Source: Dermacentor variabilis (Eukaryota; Arthropoda; Arachnida; Ixodida; Ixodidae). Taken from it: DNA of 64,000 nucleotides. Location: contig NC_134572.1 of assembly GCF_050947875.1 (NCBI RefSeq), forward strand, positions 133,231,105 to 133,295,104. Reading direction: 5' to 3'. The translations under genes and the position numbers were made by a program. The notes below the pieces were generated by a model, which was not told the origin of the DNA, ran no database searches, and saw nothing but the letters and a program-made list of their open reading frames with translations. Below, piece after piece: positions 1-10,100 of this stretch; the first letter of the stretch is position 1; every line of letters starts with the position of its first letter.

Positions 1-42
1 GAAATAATTAATAAAGGGAAATTGAGAGTCTCGCACCAGCAC

Positions 43-147
43 AAATTTTTCTTCAACTGCGAGGCTTGTCTTTCGAGTAACCCGTGTAGGCTTCCTTTGT
101 AGTAGTTGCTACGATAGAGTGGATGTCCCATTTTTCCTTTATTAATT
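43..147 (+). repeat. SINE tail, truncated copy
   Basis: This ~105-bp stretch matches the tail of the fuller SINE at 325-429 closely. Both run from a T-rich start through a GCGAGGCTT motif and a TTTCGAG motif to a TTTATTAAT end. The tRNA-like head is missing here, so it is a 5'-truncated copy lying in the same orientation just upstream of the fuller one. Confidence 0.6.
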
Positions 148-244
148 CTATTCACCTTGCGGGTTTCCGCAAAACTACTACGTCAAACGTTTGCCTTTGC
201 TTCAAGTTGTTGATATCAACAAGTTCGACTTCGCCCTGCCATCT

Positions 245-430
245 GCTAGCCGCCTGGTTAGCTCAGATGGTAGAGCGGCTGCCCCGTAAAGGCCGTGGTC
301 CCGGGTTCGAGTCCATGACCACGACGAATTTTTCTTCAACCGCGAGGCTTTTCTTTCGAGGAACACGTATGGGTTTCCTTTGCAGCAATTGCTGCGATTT
401 GGTGGTTCGCTTATTTTGCCTTTATTAATG
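245..430 (+). mobile_element. tRNA-derived SINE
   Basis: The head has a tRNA-like pol III promoter: an A-box-like TTAGCTCAGATGG at about 258-270 and a B box GGTTCGAGTCC at 303-313, about 33 bp apart. A non-tRNA body follows and ends in TTTATTAAT. A second copy of that body at 43-147 shows this is a dispersed repeat rather than a tRNA gene, and no 3' acceptor stem closes the fold. SINEs are non-coding and rely on LINE proteins to move. Confidence 0.7.
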
Positions 431-784
431 AACCTCGTTACAACAACTTGGGTCGCCGCGTATGTGCAGCTGACTATGTACCCCAAGGTACATACTTAGC
501 ACACTTCAACGAACGTCTTTTACGCCGAGTTCGGTCACTATAAGTGTAACTCGAATAAGTGCAGCTCTTCAACGAAGCTGTATCACGAAAGCTTGGATCA
601 CATGGGTGTCAGCCACCGGGTACGTGTCGCTCGTCAACGACTAAAAAAATAATTTAAATTTATCCGGTGTTGGGCGGAGTGCAACACACGCCATATATAT
701 GCAGGCACTCTCATTTGCGTATACATTCACAGACGCTCTACTTGGGGACATCGTTGGGCCGGCGATACATGACGCGCGCAGCGT
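431..784. other. No gene seen
   Basis: Mixed-composition intergenic DNA. The only structure seen is a small palindrome around 474-493 (TATGTACC ... GGTACATA). No supported ORF, RNA gene or repeat match elsewhere in the window. Confidence 0.5.
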
Positions 785-915
785 GTCCAGAGGGAGAGAG
801 AGAGAGAGCAAGGACAGGAAAGAAAGGGAGGTCAACCAGACGAGCACCCGGTTTGCTACCCTACACTGTGGGTGGGGGAAACGGGAATAGAAAGAGGGAA
901 AAGGTGGAGAGTAAG
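785..915 (-). mobile_element. LINE 3'-UTR module (A/B family), 5'-truncated
   Basis: It holds a GA-rich tract, a GGAGGTCAACCAGACGAG motif, then TTTGCTACCCTACACTG and a purine-rich run. The same order lies in the 3' UTR of LINE copy A (26879-27081) and beyond the ORF2 stop in the inverted tail of copy B (49018-49173). Read on the minus strand it is therefore the extreme 3' end of a LINE of that family, with no coding sequence attached. A SINE that borrows the LINE tail is the alternative. Confidence 0.6.
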
Positions 916-970
916 CACTCACTGCGTGTGGGAGGAATAAAGAGCGAGAGAGCAGCCCGGCTGCACATTC

Positions 971-1135
971 TTGCGTTCTCCAGGGTAGCGCATCCCACCG
1001 TTGCCACCAGTTGTTGCGTTCTTCAGAGTAGCGTATCCCACCGCTGCTGCCAGTTGCGTTCTCCAGGGTAGCGTATCCCACCGCTGCTGCCAGTTGCGTT
1101 CTCCAGGGTAGCATATCCCGCCGCTGCCACCAGTT
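971..1135 (+). repeat. Minisatellite, four 40-43 bp units
   Basis: Four head-to-tail units start at about 971, 1014, 1054 and 1094. Each begins TTGCGTTCTCCAGGGTAGC or a near variant and continues with a CCCACCGCTGC-type half. The paralogous repeat at 4618 has one unit only, so this array expanded locally after the two copies separated. Confidence 0.8.
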
Positions 1136-1222
1136 GTTGCGAGGCCTGTTTATCGAAGCTCGACCGACGTAACTATTGGGTAGCGCGGCGTTGTCGGCGG
1201 GCTCCAGGCATCCGGTAGACTA

Positions 1223-1490
1223 CACTCTAAAAACAGTTGCACCCTTTGGGGTGTATATTTGCCACACAACAATAATCGTCATCTGTCTCGTCCGATTTCC
1301 TTTCTCAAACGCTGCGAGCCCGATACTTTCCTATAACGAACGGCATGCGGGCTATCAGCATGACATAGCATTCCCGACCGGAAAGTAGCGGGCGCGGCGT
1401 TTTCAAGAAAGGAAACGCAAGTAATGCACATGACGATTATTGTTCTGTGGCAGATATACGCCCCAAACGGTGTACCTTTGTCTAAAAGTG
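1223..1490. mobile_element. MITE with ~100-bp TIRs, TA target duplication
   Basis: The left end begins CACTCTAAAAACAG. The right end reads as its imperfect reverse complement. The similarity extends about 100 bp inward and includes the shared core ACAATAATCGTCAT on the left and its complement on the right. TA dinucleotides flank both ends (1221-1222 and 1491-1492). The homologous repeat at about 4750-4766 has the uninterrupted site, and removing the MITE plus one TA restores the same length. There is no ORF of size, so it is non-autonomous. A TA duplication suggests a Tc1/mariner-type mobiliser (inference). Confidence 0.85.
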
Positions 1491-1706
1491 TATAGCGACC
1501 AGGCAAGGACGAGACGATTTCTAGTGCGAAACTGGCACGGTTTATTCAATGGTTGGGGAAAGATGAGAAGAAAATGAAGTGTAAAACTACATTGCGGGGC
1601 CCCTTAAATAGGCCCAATAAAATTGTAGGCGGGATCTTGCCCACGTCAACGTCACGTAACATGCACTGAGTCCTACGGTGCTTGGCGACGGCACCCACTC
1701 ACCCGG

Positions 1707-1990
1707 CGGCCTTTCATGAGCCTGCCTCCGCAGGAGCAACCCACGGAGTCTTGATCGGGGACAGGCTGCGGATTTTCTTTCGCGCATCGTTGGTTCGCGG
1801 AAAGGGCGTCTGGTTGTGGATAGGCGGCTGATCCATTGCCCCAGTTGACGTCTTCATGAGCGTGCCTCCGCAGGCGGCAGTCCGCGGTCCTGGGAATCGT
1901 AGACAGCTGATCACTTCTCTTTCGCGCGAGGCTGGTTCGAGGAAAAGGCGCCTGGTTGTGGATAGGTGGCTGATCCATTGTCCCAGCTGA
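1707..1990 (+). repeat. 142-bp tandem repeat, two units plus remnant
   Basis: Two units share TCATGAGC(C/G)TGCCTCCGCAG, CTTTCGCGC, TGGTTCG(A/C)GGAAA and CTGGTTGTGGATAGG in the same order. The last motif recurs at 1810 and 1952, which gives the 142-bp period. A degraded third unit extends to about 2080. The short peptides read from the minus strand repeat only because the DNA does. Confidence 0.75.
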
Positions 1991-2170
1991 CGTTGTAAGT
2001 CCTCGTCATGGCTTGATCCTTTCTTCTAGGCGACGTTGGTTCGCGGAAGTTCTCCTGTAGAGCTTGACAGTTCGAGGAAAGGGTCCCTCTAAAGTCACAC
2101 ACACACACAAAGGGGCCTGTAAGCACTGCGTGTGCCAGCCAGACCGGCAACCCCTCGAGACAGCCACAAT

Positions 2171-3474
2171 AAATTAATTCGCCCATCGTTTCGATGAGGC
2201 ATGGTGGTCGAGCATCCTATTTGCACGGAGTACTACACGCCAACCGTGACAACACACGCCTCAAGTATAACGCATTTCGGCGGTTACAACGCGGTGCGTC
2301 GATGCACTGCATTCTGCAATGCTTATTGCACTAACGTCAACATTCATCGTGAGGTGCGCGCTGCCGAATTTTTTTTCCCTTAAATTTATTATACGCAAAT
2401 GACTGCTGCATGTGTCGGAGCAAACTAAATTACTGTAAGGACTCATTTCACCTCATGTAATCTTTTTTTTAATTTCTGCTTAATGTTAACTTTGTGGAGA
2501 GGCTAGAAACCTCAAATAATGTGATTCACTCAAAACACCATGTCATAAGCATAATTTGGGCGCCTACTGCATACAAAGTTTCCGAGTCTAAAAAAAAAAA
2601 AGAAAGGAAGAAACCTCGCCAGCAATGTTCTGTGACGATGTTGCAGGAATTCTGCATTTCATAACGCTTTCTAATGACACGCAAATATCAAGCGTCCTTT
2701 TACGAGAGGAACAAATAAATGGCTAGTTCTGCGTGTAAGGACAGATTATTGCGAGCAAAGCCCGCAATATACTGTATATTGCCTACAACGTTAATTATTA
2801 TGCCTCCCGTGATGTTTATACTTTGCTTCCCGATTCCCTTAAGCTAATTTATTTTTTAAAAGCAAGGAACCCATAAAATGTTTCTGATATCAGTGTTGGT
2901 CCCGCCAGTTTAGGATCTGCTGAAATTTCTGAAGCAGGAAAGAAGCCGTTCTGGAGCGGTTTAGGATCAGCCGCAGCAGCCTCTTGAGCTGTGTTGGAGC
3001 GAAATAAATTGACCTCTCCAAGTGCACTTGAAGCAGTACAGCAGGAATATCTAGCCATTGGTGCAGTTTATTACTAGAGCGAAATCGGCAAATGCCGTTC
3101 TAGAGCAAAGGAAGACACAGGGCAAACAGTCAACAGCAGCCAATTAAGCTTGTCTTCCCGTGACTGGTATGCCACGCAGGGTTTATTGCAAATAGACTTA
3201 TTTGGGTAGTTGAACATTTTTAATAAACACTTACATAATGTTTAGTAGGCTAACGAGAACAGCTATGCTGCCAGGCGTAAAGCGAAAGAGAGTACAACTG
3301 CGCTAGAACAATTTGCGCCGTCAGGCATTAGGAAAAAAAGTTACCGCAAATGTCTTATGCACGTTCCAAATGACAAATGTCACAAGGTTTGAAACCTGTC
3401 TAGTTGATGTTCCATGTTATTGTGAATTACAGCGCACACCGCGACAAAGACCGGGGAGGACTCAAGACTAGTGT
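2171..3474. other. No gene seen
   Basis: AT-rich intergenic DNA with short poly(A) and poly(T) runs. No ORF with recognisable domains and no match to the other repeats in the window. Confidence 0.5.
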
Positions 3475-3699
3475 GGACTTCCAACAGTTTTACAGCGAAG
3501 CTGCATATGGCTAGCCGATTCGCCCATCCGTCAATCTGTCACCTGTGCACTGAAAATTCCACCGGCGCAACACCATACGCATGTGCGAAAAAAAGAGAGA
3601 AAGAGAGGCGCGCAATTAGCTTGGCTGCGCCAGTAGTGACGTCGTTGCTCTCCGTCGCAGCCGAGCGCGCGCGCCCAGCAGTTTCTCTCCGGCTCCGAA

Positions 3700-3894
3700 A
3701 TGGGTCGGCCACGCGCTCTACGTACTCCTGAGGAGCAGGCAGCTTTCGATCAGCAACGCCGTGAGCAGAACCGGGAACGAGCTCGGCTACGCCGTGCCGA
3801 TGCTGCAGCCCGGGCACAAGAATAGGCTCGTGCAGCCGAGTGCAAGCAGCAACTGCGTACCGAGGATCCGGCAGCTTACCAAGCCGTCGTTTAA
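3700..3894 (+). pseudogene. Arg/Glu-rich basic ORF remnant
   Basis: From ATG 3700 the frame reads 41 residues to TAG 3823. It continues in the same frame with compatible composition to TAA 3892. The peptide starts MGRPRALRTPEEQ and is dense in R, E, Q and A, as in a helical nucleic-acid-binding segment. A similar short basic segment (EELAERRRKRAEMAR) lies in the tandem repeat at 61.9 and 63.2 kb. I recognise this as the kind of ORF carried by tick repeats but cannot name the family. The in-frame TAG and short length argue for a decayed copy. Confidence 0.4.
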
Positions 3895-4617
3895 CCAATC
3901 GTCGAGATAAACCCAGTGACAAACACCGGGGCCGCACGCTCCAGCTTCGCTGGTTAACCATTCGTAAAGTGTGCTTGGGCTGTGATTTTTTTTAGTTTCC
4001 GAGAGTAAGTTAGATATTCAAACGTAAAATTCATAATCATGCAAGAAAAAATATTGAAAAACAAAAACAAAATCCTATTAACAAGTACTTGACTATATGC
4101 CGACTGTGAAGCACCCTAAGTGGGCACACCGCTTTCCACGCATCTTAATATAAACTATTTTTTGCGAAAGATCGATAAAATTATCGATGACGGCGTCACC
4201 CTTAGCAACGGCCGCTGCTTCGATAATGATTCTAGTCTGATCATTCCCGTGCCTTCCTATTACTGTGGTACCTTCAAACCGAGGGGCGCTACCGCAATCA
4301 TTATAGTCTATGCCGATAAGGAATCGCCCCTGCCTTTCAGCACTTCCTGTTTGTGTTCTTGGAGGTGCACGTTAAAGCATATGCTGGTGTGAGCAATGTG
4401 TTTCTTTTTTTTCTTTTTTAACACATGACAAGGGAATATCGTATACCGCAACTTTGCGACAATCTACTGACCGGTTTCTGTGCTTTATACCGCAATATCT
4501 GTCTTCTGCTGCAATATATGACAACGTAATATAACGATGCAAAAGATGGGACCAAGTCAGTATAACACATGACTGTGTCTTCAAGGCAATGTGCGTTTTG
4601 AAGGCAACGCCTTGAAG
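3895..4617. other. No gene seen
   Basis: Intergenic. It contains a CAGCTTCGCTG palindromic word near 3940, also present in reverse near 3494, which may mark ends of the repeat carrying the basic ORF. Nothing else is supported. Confidence 0.4.
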
Positions 4618-4965
4618 CGTGTTGCGTACTCCAGGGTAGCGTACCGTACTGCTGCCGAGAAGTAGCGACGCCTGCCTATCGAAGCTCGACCGACATTGCT
4701 TATTGGGTAGCGTGGCGTTGTCGGCGGGCTGCAGGCATCCGGTAGATCATGGCGACCAAGCAGGGGCGAGAAGATTTGCTAGTGCGAAACTTGCACGGTT
4801 TATTCTAAGGTAGTTGAAAGAAAATAAGAAAAGCGTGAAGTATGAAGAATCAATTAAGAAGTATATCAAAGTACGTTTCGGAGCCCCTTAAATAGGCTCT
4901 CTACAAGTTGTGGGCGGGATCTTGCTTCCGTCGAATGACACGTGACAGGCACGGAGAGAGGGCCC

Positions 4966-5160
4966 CCGTGGGCTCCGGCTCAGCGGGTAGGGTGAATGAC
5001 CTCTCCGGCGCCGTGGGGTCCGGCCAAGAGAAGGTGACGGGGATGAGGTAAGCACACACGATGCCACAACCATGAGAGGAGGGGAAGAGGTCGCCCGTGG
5101 GCTCCGGCTCAGGGGTTAGGGTGAATGACTTCTCCGGCACCCGTGGGCTCCGGCTTAGGG
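4966..5160 (+). repeat. GC-rich minisatellite
   Basis: The word CGTGGGCTCCGGCT recurs at about 4967, 5097 and 5142, with a variant CGTGGGGTCCGGCC near 5010. It is followed by AGGGTGAATGAC and TCTCCGGC(A/G)C words. The units are irregular and interleaved with other sequence. Confidence 0.6.
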
Positions 5161-5197
5161 TTGGCGTCTGACACGTGGTGTCAGACGCCAACCCTAA
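5155..5197. repeat. Perfect palindrome, 20-bp arms, 3-bp spacer
   Basis: Arm TTAGGGTTGGCGTCTGACAC (5155-5174), spacer GTG, then its exact reverse complement (5178-5197). It sits at the right edge of the minisatellite. In single-stranded form it would fold into a near-blunt hairpin. Confidence 0.9.
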
Positions 5198-5225
5198 CAA
5201 GCGCTGCTCCTTGCAGGGACGAGCG

Positions 5226-6584
5226 CTGCGGCTGTCATCTATACTCCCCCAACTCTTTTGCGCTGTTTGATTTCCTAAGACTCCAGTAAGCCCACTGCCC
5301 TTCCCTCCATCTCACGTTTTGTTGTATTATAGCCTACGCACCTAAAATTTGTTAATCAAATGTGTAACGTCCTAGGCTGAATGAATATTTACGTTTAAAA
5401 TATTCCATAACTGTGAAGCCTGTACGCGAGTGGACAGCGAAATGTTTGTATAATGCATAGATATATAGATGTATGTGCTTTCTGCTGGATCGCAATACTG
5501 TTTCTTTTGTTTGTTGTGTTTTTCTGTACTTTCTTTATTTTTTAGTCAATGCAGCTCATACCCAACCTTTTTTACGAATTTTGGCGTTGTTCTGGAGACA
5601 GGAGCGTTGCGGAAGAATGTATCAGAGCGCTATTAAGTTCGCATCCTATGACTTTTAGTTGCTTCTTTTTTAATAGCTCACACGAACGCGTTATACTTGT
5701 GTGATATTCATGAGCTTTATCACCTTACAGTCGGAGGACAACCTGATCGATGCCAGCGGATACACCTGACGGTATACACAAACGCCTATAAAGAAGCCGT
5801 CATCTGACCTTCTTTCAACGAAAAACTTATTATTACCTGCAGTACAGCTCCAGTGCCACATATGAATGAAGCTGCATCCTATGGGAACGGTTGCTTTTCA
5901 AGTATGTGTTGTTGTTTAAATAAATACAGTAGGCGCGCGCGAATATCAAACATTTCTCATACTAATCGAATACTTCTTCTCATTGATATCTGTATTCATT
6001 TCGAGAATTGTCTATTCGAAATTGTTGAACATTTGTTCATCTTCGAATATAAGGGCCAACAACACTTATCGCAGTTTCCATGTAGAAAGACCGGCGCAAG
6101 CGGAAAGGGCTCAGAATGATTCAGTAGAGTCGAGGGTCCTTGCGCAAAGGCACCTGTTTTCCTAGCGAGCGAACGGTACAGATAACTTCTACTCATTAAT
6201 TTTCCGTGGTTCAGCAACAATGCCTCGCTTTTAGGAAGACTACGAATCTGTCTTCTCGATTTAAGCAAAGCAGTTTATTATTCGGCCAGTCTCGACACGT
6301 TGGAATTCAATTAAAATAATGCGTAGTGCCGTAGTATCACGCTTATCTTCTTCGACGAATATGACACTTTACAGCATGTGATGACGCGCGCTGGCTCCTT
6401 CCTTCCTTATACTTATAAAGTCCCTCCAGAGTAACATGCATGTAAGCGAATATGCGCCCGAAATTTAACTATACTGTGCATTTAAATAAATCTCTCTCGC
6501 ACTCTCTACCGTCGTTGTCATGACATATAAGGTAGCTGGAAGCTATCTTCTATGTCATATGTTATGTTATATGTCATAAATTAA
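5226..6584. other. No gene seen
   Basis: AT-rich intergenic DNA. ORFs are short, without recognisable domains, and consistent with chance. Confidence 0.5.
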
Positions 6585-6806
6585 ACGCGAAGAAAGGGGG
6601 TTAACCGAGGGGCCCGATTTTTATTAGTCATATCATAAGAAGGCCAACAAACACTGACGCCAAGGACAGTATAGGGGAAATTGCTTGTGTTTATTAAATG
6701 AAATAAAGAAACGATAAGTTAATGGAAATTAAACTGGAGGAAAAAACAACTTGCCGCAGGTGGGAACCGAACCCACAACCTTCGTATTTCGCGTGCGATG
6801 CTCTAC
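6585..6806 (-). mobile_element. tRNA-derived SINE, Ruka-like
   Basis: On the minus strand a tRNA-like head with B box GGTTCGGTTCC is followed by a fixed body (CACCTGCGGCAAGTTG, an AATTTCCATTAA-type run, an AATTTCCCCTAT-type run) and a TAATAAAAATCGGGCCCC end. Copies in the opposite orientation follow at 6937 and 7404, so the first pair forms a long inverted repeat. The match to Ruka is from memory of its general structure, not an alignment. Confidence 0.8.
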
Positions 6807-6936
6807 GTTCTCGTGACGCCTGCGGAAAAAAGGACGTTCCACATCCGCCGCCAAGGTCTGCGAGTGGTGGCGCTGGCTAACACTCCGAGGGTTCTACTTG
6901 GACACATAATTACCCAAGAAGCTGGATGTGGAATCA

Positions 6937-7180
6937 GCGCCACGGTAGCTGAATTGGTAGAGCATGGCACGCGAAATGCGAAGATTGTGGGTTCGGTTCC
7001 CACCTGCGGCAAGTTGTTTTTTCATCCACTTTAATTTCCATTAATTTATCGCTTCTTTATTTCATTTAATAAGCACAAGTAATTTCCCCTATGTTGTCCT
7101 TGGCGTCAGTGTTTGTTGTCTTCTCATGATAAGATTAATAAAAATCGGGCCCCTTGGTTAACCCCTTTCTTCTCGTTTAA
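6937..7180 (+). mobile_element. Ruka-like SINE, unit 1
   Basis: A-box-like TAGCTGAATTGG near 6946-6957 and B box GGTTCGGTTCC at 6990-7000. The body ends near the AATCGGGCCCCTTGGTTAAC motif. It pairs as an inverted repeat with the SINE at 6585-6806. Confidence 0.8.
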
Positions 7181-7403
7181 TACATAACGAGGGTCTCGAA
7201 TCCGGCTACATTGATGCCTCCAGGTAGCATATGTGGGTTTATTGACCAGTTGCCTTCACCCCAAAAAGATCACGTTCTCGTGACGCCTGCGGCAAAAAGG
7301 ACGTTCCACGTCCGCCGCCAAGGTATGTGAGTGGTGGCGCTGGCTAACACTCCCAAGGTTAGTTCTAGTAGTAATAAATAAATACCAAAGTGGATGGGGA
7401 AAC

Positions 7404-7650
7404 GGCACCACGGTAGCTCAATTGGCTAGAACATCGCACGCGTAATGTGAAGACGTGGGATCGTTCCCCACCTGCGGCAATTTGTTTCTTCGTCCACTTT
7501 GATTTCCATTAATTTATCGTTTCTTTATTTCATTTATTAAGCACAAATAATTTCCCCTATTTGTCCTTGGTGTCAGTGTTTGTTGGCTTCTCATGATAAG
7601 GTTAATAAAAATCGGGCCCCTTGGTTTCAACCTCCCTTCTTCTCGTTCTT
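7404..7650 (+). mobile_element. Ruka-like SINE, unit 2
   Basis: Second SINE of the array, 467 bp after the first. Its B box is altered (GGATCGTTCCC), so pol III promoter function is doubtful. The body and AATCGGGCCCCTTGG end match the first copy. Confidence 0.8.
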
Positions 7651-7795
7651 ACATAAAGAGGGCCTCGAATCCGGCGACATTGATGCCTTCGGGTAGCATG
7701 TGCGGCTTTATTGACCAGTTGCCTTCATCCAGAAAGATCACGTACCCGTGGCGCCTGAGGCAGAAAAGATGTTCCACATCCACCGCACACGTAAA

Positions 7796-8930
7796 CTTTA
7801 TATTTCATGTTGTTTAGAAATGAGAAGGTACTCCGTCTTCAATTCAATATTTCAAGGCCGTTTTTCCCCCATTATCCTTATTCGATTAAAAGAGTTGGCA
7901 AGAAAACGGTCGACACTTTTTGAACTCTACTGTGTGCTCAAGGAATATTTTATACCCACCGACTATCTTAACAAGGAACCCATACCTGCTACCAACCTTT
8001 GTCTTCTTGAAATGTGGCTGCTCAATACACTACCTGCGCGCTGCTTTTGTGGCCCATCCGTTAGCAACATAACAATAACATTTAGTAGCATGACACACGA
8101 CGCGTTGTACTGTAAGCCCAGTGTGCACGAGCTGTGGTTTGACAAAGGGCCACATAAGCGATCACTTTCAAGATATGGCAATGCCTATATGTAGATATTC
8201 AACATAGAACCAGGTGGACCGGTTTATGAATCATACTTGCTATGTAAGTCGTGGGATTTTTAGAATTTACATGAACCTTTTGTGCCCACTCTAATTATAG
8301 ATGAGTGGGCAAGAAATTCCTCGCATTATTCACTTGATAAAAAAAAAGAATATTGTCTTTTGCGACTTTTCAGCACGCGTCCTGCCTGTAATTTATCAGC
8401 CACATTTTTTTCGGTGGAAAGTTCCTTGAAAATTAGGCGGTTGCTTAAGGGAGGTGTTTCTGGTGCGTTGCGACTTGACTGATGCTATACTGTTACGCTT
8501 CTCACTCCCACATTCTTATTTCGAAACTTGAACCGACGTGTTTCTCTCGCTCTCTTCTTTTTTATTCTCCTCTGCTAAAATGTCTTCGCGATAATAAAAC
8601 TGCTCGACGCTCCTCGCTCGACTTGACCAACGATTCCCGCTGGAAACGCGCTAAATCACTCGGTCACATTGCGGTGTGTTTAAGGAGCCTTCTTACTATG
8701 GACGGAGCTCAACATATTCAAGTGGGACGTAGGCCACATCTCTCCTTCAATAAGCAAACAGAAAAAAAAAATGGACGATGTCAAAGCCAAGGTTGCGTTG
8801 CTTTATTCACGCTGTGTCTTCGTGCCTACCCCTGTTTCCCTCTGCGCGTTCCACACCCACCTCGACCTTTGCGACAACGCCTAAACAACCGGCTTGTGCA
8901 GAAACAGAGCCCAAGTGCGCGGTAGAAATT
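7796..8930. other. No gene seen
   Basis: An open frame at 7748-8194 (148 codons) starts inside the tandem repeat and shows no recognisable domain. Another at 8482-8925 is equally unremarkable. I treat the stretch as intergenic. Confidence 0.45.
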
Positions 8931-9146
8931 GACCAGTAATGACGTTCCCAGTTCAGCTGATTACTAGTCCGCGCTCAACGTGGCTCTGCATAACTTATTA
9001 CAGCGTATTGCCATCCATAGTTTTCCAAGACCTTGCGCATTCGTCGTTCCTTTTCGAACGTTCGTTCACGGTGTGTAGCCGCACAAAAAACGAGGGCACT
9101 CGCAGCAGCACTACGGGTCGACAGGCGAGACATGCTGGGTCCTGGA

Positions 9147-9184
<38 letters not shown>

Positions 9185-10100
9185 CAGCTCTGGGTTGCCG
9201 TCCAACGGCAGGCCGAATGAGTGGGGCCTGCAGAATGGGAGCCGCGCCGTCGCCGCTGCCGCCGAAATTGCGGCGCGCGCGCGAGCTGCTCTCCCCCTTC
9301 GTCCGCCTCCCGGTCCACCCTCCCGCCTTCCCCGTCGCCTCCGCCGCCGCGCCTTTCTCGGTGCCGTTCTTTCTCCAGCGGAGCCTCGCCGGACCCCCCC
9401 CCTCTCTCTCCTCCCAACTTCCTTCTTTTGCGCTTTCTGCGTTTCTCTTTGCGTCGGGCAGAGATGGATTATCTTTCTGTCAGATGATATATTACCGCGC
9501 TCGCCCCAAGTCCGGTGGTGCGGACTTACCCCCCCGGGTTTCTTTCTTTCTTATTCCATCCTTCGCCTCCATGCTTCCTCCGCATCACTTCTCGCCCTCC
9601 CGCTCTCTCTCTCTCCTCGTGGGCCCCCGCTGTACCGCCACCTCTTGGTAGAGGAGCCTGTGCCCAGAACCCCACCCTCCCTCATCTCTGTGCACCTCTG
9701 CCGACGTCGCGTCCCTTTTGCCGAAGCGATTGCTGGCCGCGGCTCCTCGGTCGCTTTTCTCCACTGTAATACTTGAACTAGATAATCTTGGGGCCCGCCG
9801 CTGTGTAATATAGCCATGCAGCAGCAGCAGGCGGCGGCCAGGACCGGGCAGCGAAGGGTGGAAGGGCCTCGACGCCAGTGGCCGCCCGCCATAAGGGGAG
9901 GGGGAGAGGGGAGGAGGTGGGAAGGTCCCCGAGAAAGGTCCTGCTAAGCGGCACGGCCTCGTTGCTCCTATAGTGCTTTTGACGAAGGCTACGGCGTAGA
10001 GGCGCAAGACCCCCGCATATCGGGAAAGCCAAGAACGTGCGCACTGTACCACAGGTCACCGCATCAGCGGCCAGAAAAATGCCGCATTCGCGACGAAAGC
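8931..10100. other. GC-rich, CpG-rich block; possible promoter or first exon
   Basis: Composition shifts sharply to G+C with many CG dinucleotides, notably 9240-9420 and 9830-9960, unlike the AT-rich flanks. Several overlapping frames stay open here only because stop codons are scarce in GC-rich DNA. One plus-strand frame has an ATG at about 9132 followed by a Ser/Asn run from the CAG tract, then an Ala/Arg-rich stretch. A CpG island with a 5' exon is possible. No splice sites or homologous domain could be fixed. Confidence 0.3.
9147..9189 (+). repeat. CAG trinucleotide tract with CAA interruptions
   Basis: About 14 triplets of CAG/CAA type. In one plus frame they encode Ser/Asn, in another Gln, and on the minus strand Leu or Cys. 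The CAA interruptions are the sort that stabilise such tracts. Confidence 0.85.

Larger units (their letters stand above)
1136..2170 (+). repeat. Unnamed repeat R, copy 1 (split by a MITE)
   Basis: Segments 1140-1220 and 1493-1660 match 4670-5000 in order. Shared landmarks are ATCGAAGCTCGACCGAC, GGGTAGCG, GGCATCCGGTAGA, TAGTGCGAAACT, CACGGTTTATTC, CCCCTTAAATAGG and GGGCGGGATCTTGC. No coding potential was recognised. The right part differs from copy 2: here it holds a 142-bp tandem repeat, there a different GC-rich minisatellite. Class unknown. It could be a non-autonomous LTR-like or satellite-bearing element, but no LTRs were seen. Confidence 0.65.
4618..5225 (+). repeat. Unnamed repeat R, copy 2 (empty MITE site)
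   Basis: Second copy of the repeat seen at 1136-2170, with one minisatellite unit at 4618-4665 instead of four and no MITE. It carries the same TTTATTC, CCCCTTAAATAGG and GGGCGGGATCTTGC landmarks, then a different GC-rich tail. It is useful as the pre-insertion reference for the MITE at 1223. Confidence 0.65.
6807..7795 (+). repeat. 467-bp tandem array carrying a SINE per unit
   Basis: The phrase CGTGACGCCTGCGG and its continuation begin at about 6807 and 7274, with a diverged third start at 7742 (periods 467 and 468 bp). Each full unit is a non-SINE module (TTCCAC(A/G)TCCGCCGCCAAGG, GTGGCGCTGGCTAACACTCC), then a SINE, then a CTCGAATCCGGC(T/G)ACATTG stretch. About 2.1 units are present. A SINE locked into a tandem unit is unlike ordinary dispersed retroposition. 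The array probably grew by unequal exchange of a composite block. Confidence 0.85.

Noticed and set aside
258..330. tRNA gene
   Set aside because: A and B boxes are present, but no acceptor stem closes and the downstream body is repeated at 43-147, so it is a SINE.
5155..5197. Telomere-like TTAGGG repeat
   Set aside because: TTAGGG occurs once per palindrome arm only; arthropod telomeres are usually TTAGG and no tandem run is present.
9033..9776. 247-codon open frame
   Set aside because: It lies in GC-rich DNA where stops are rare; four other frames are also open there. Composition and low-complexity runs explain it.
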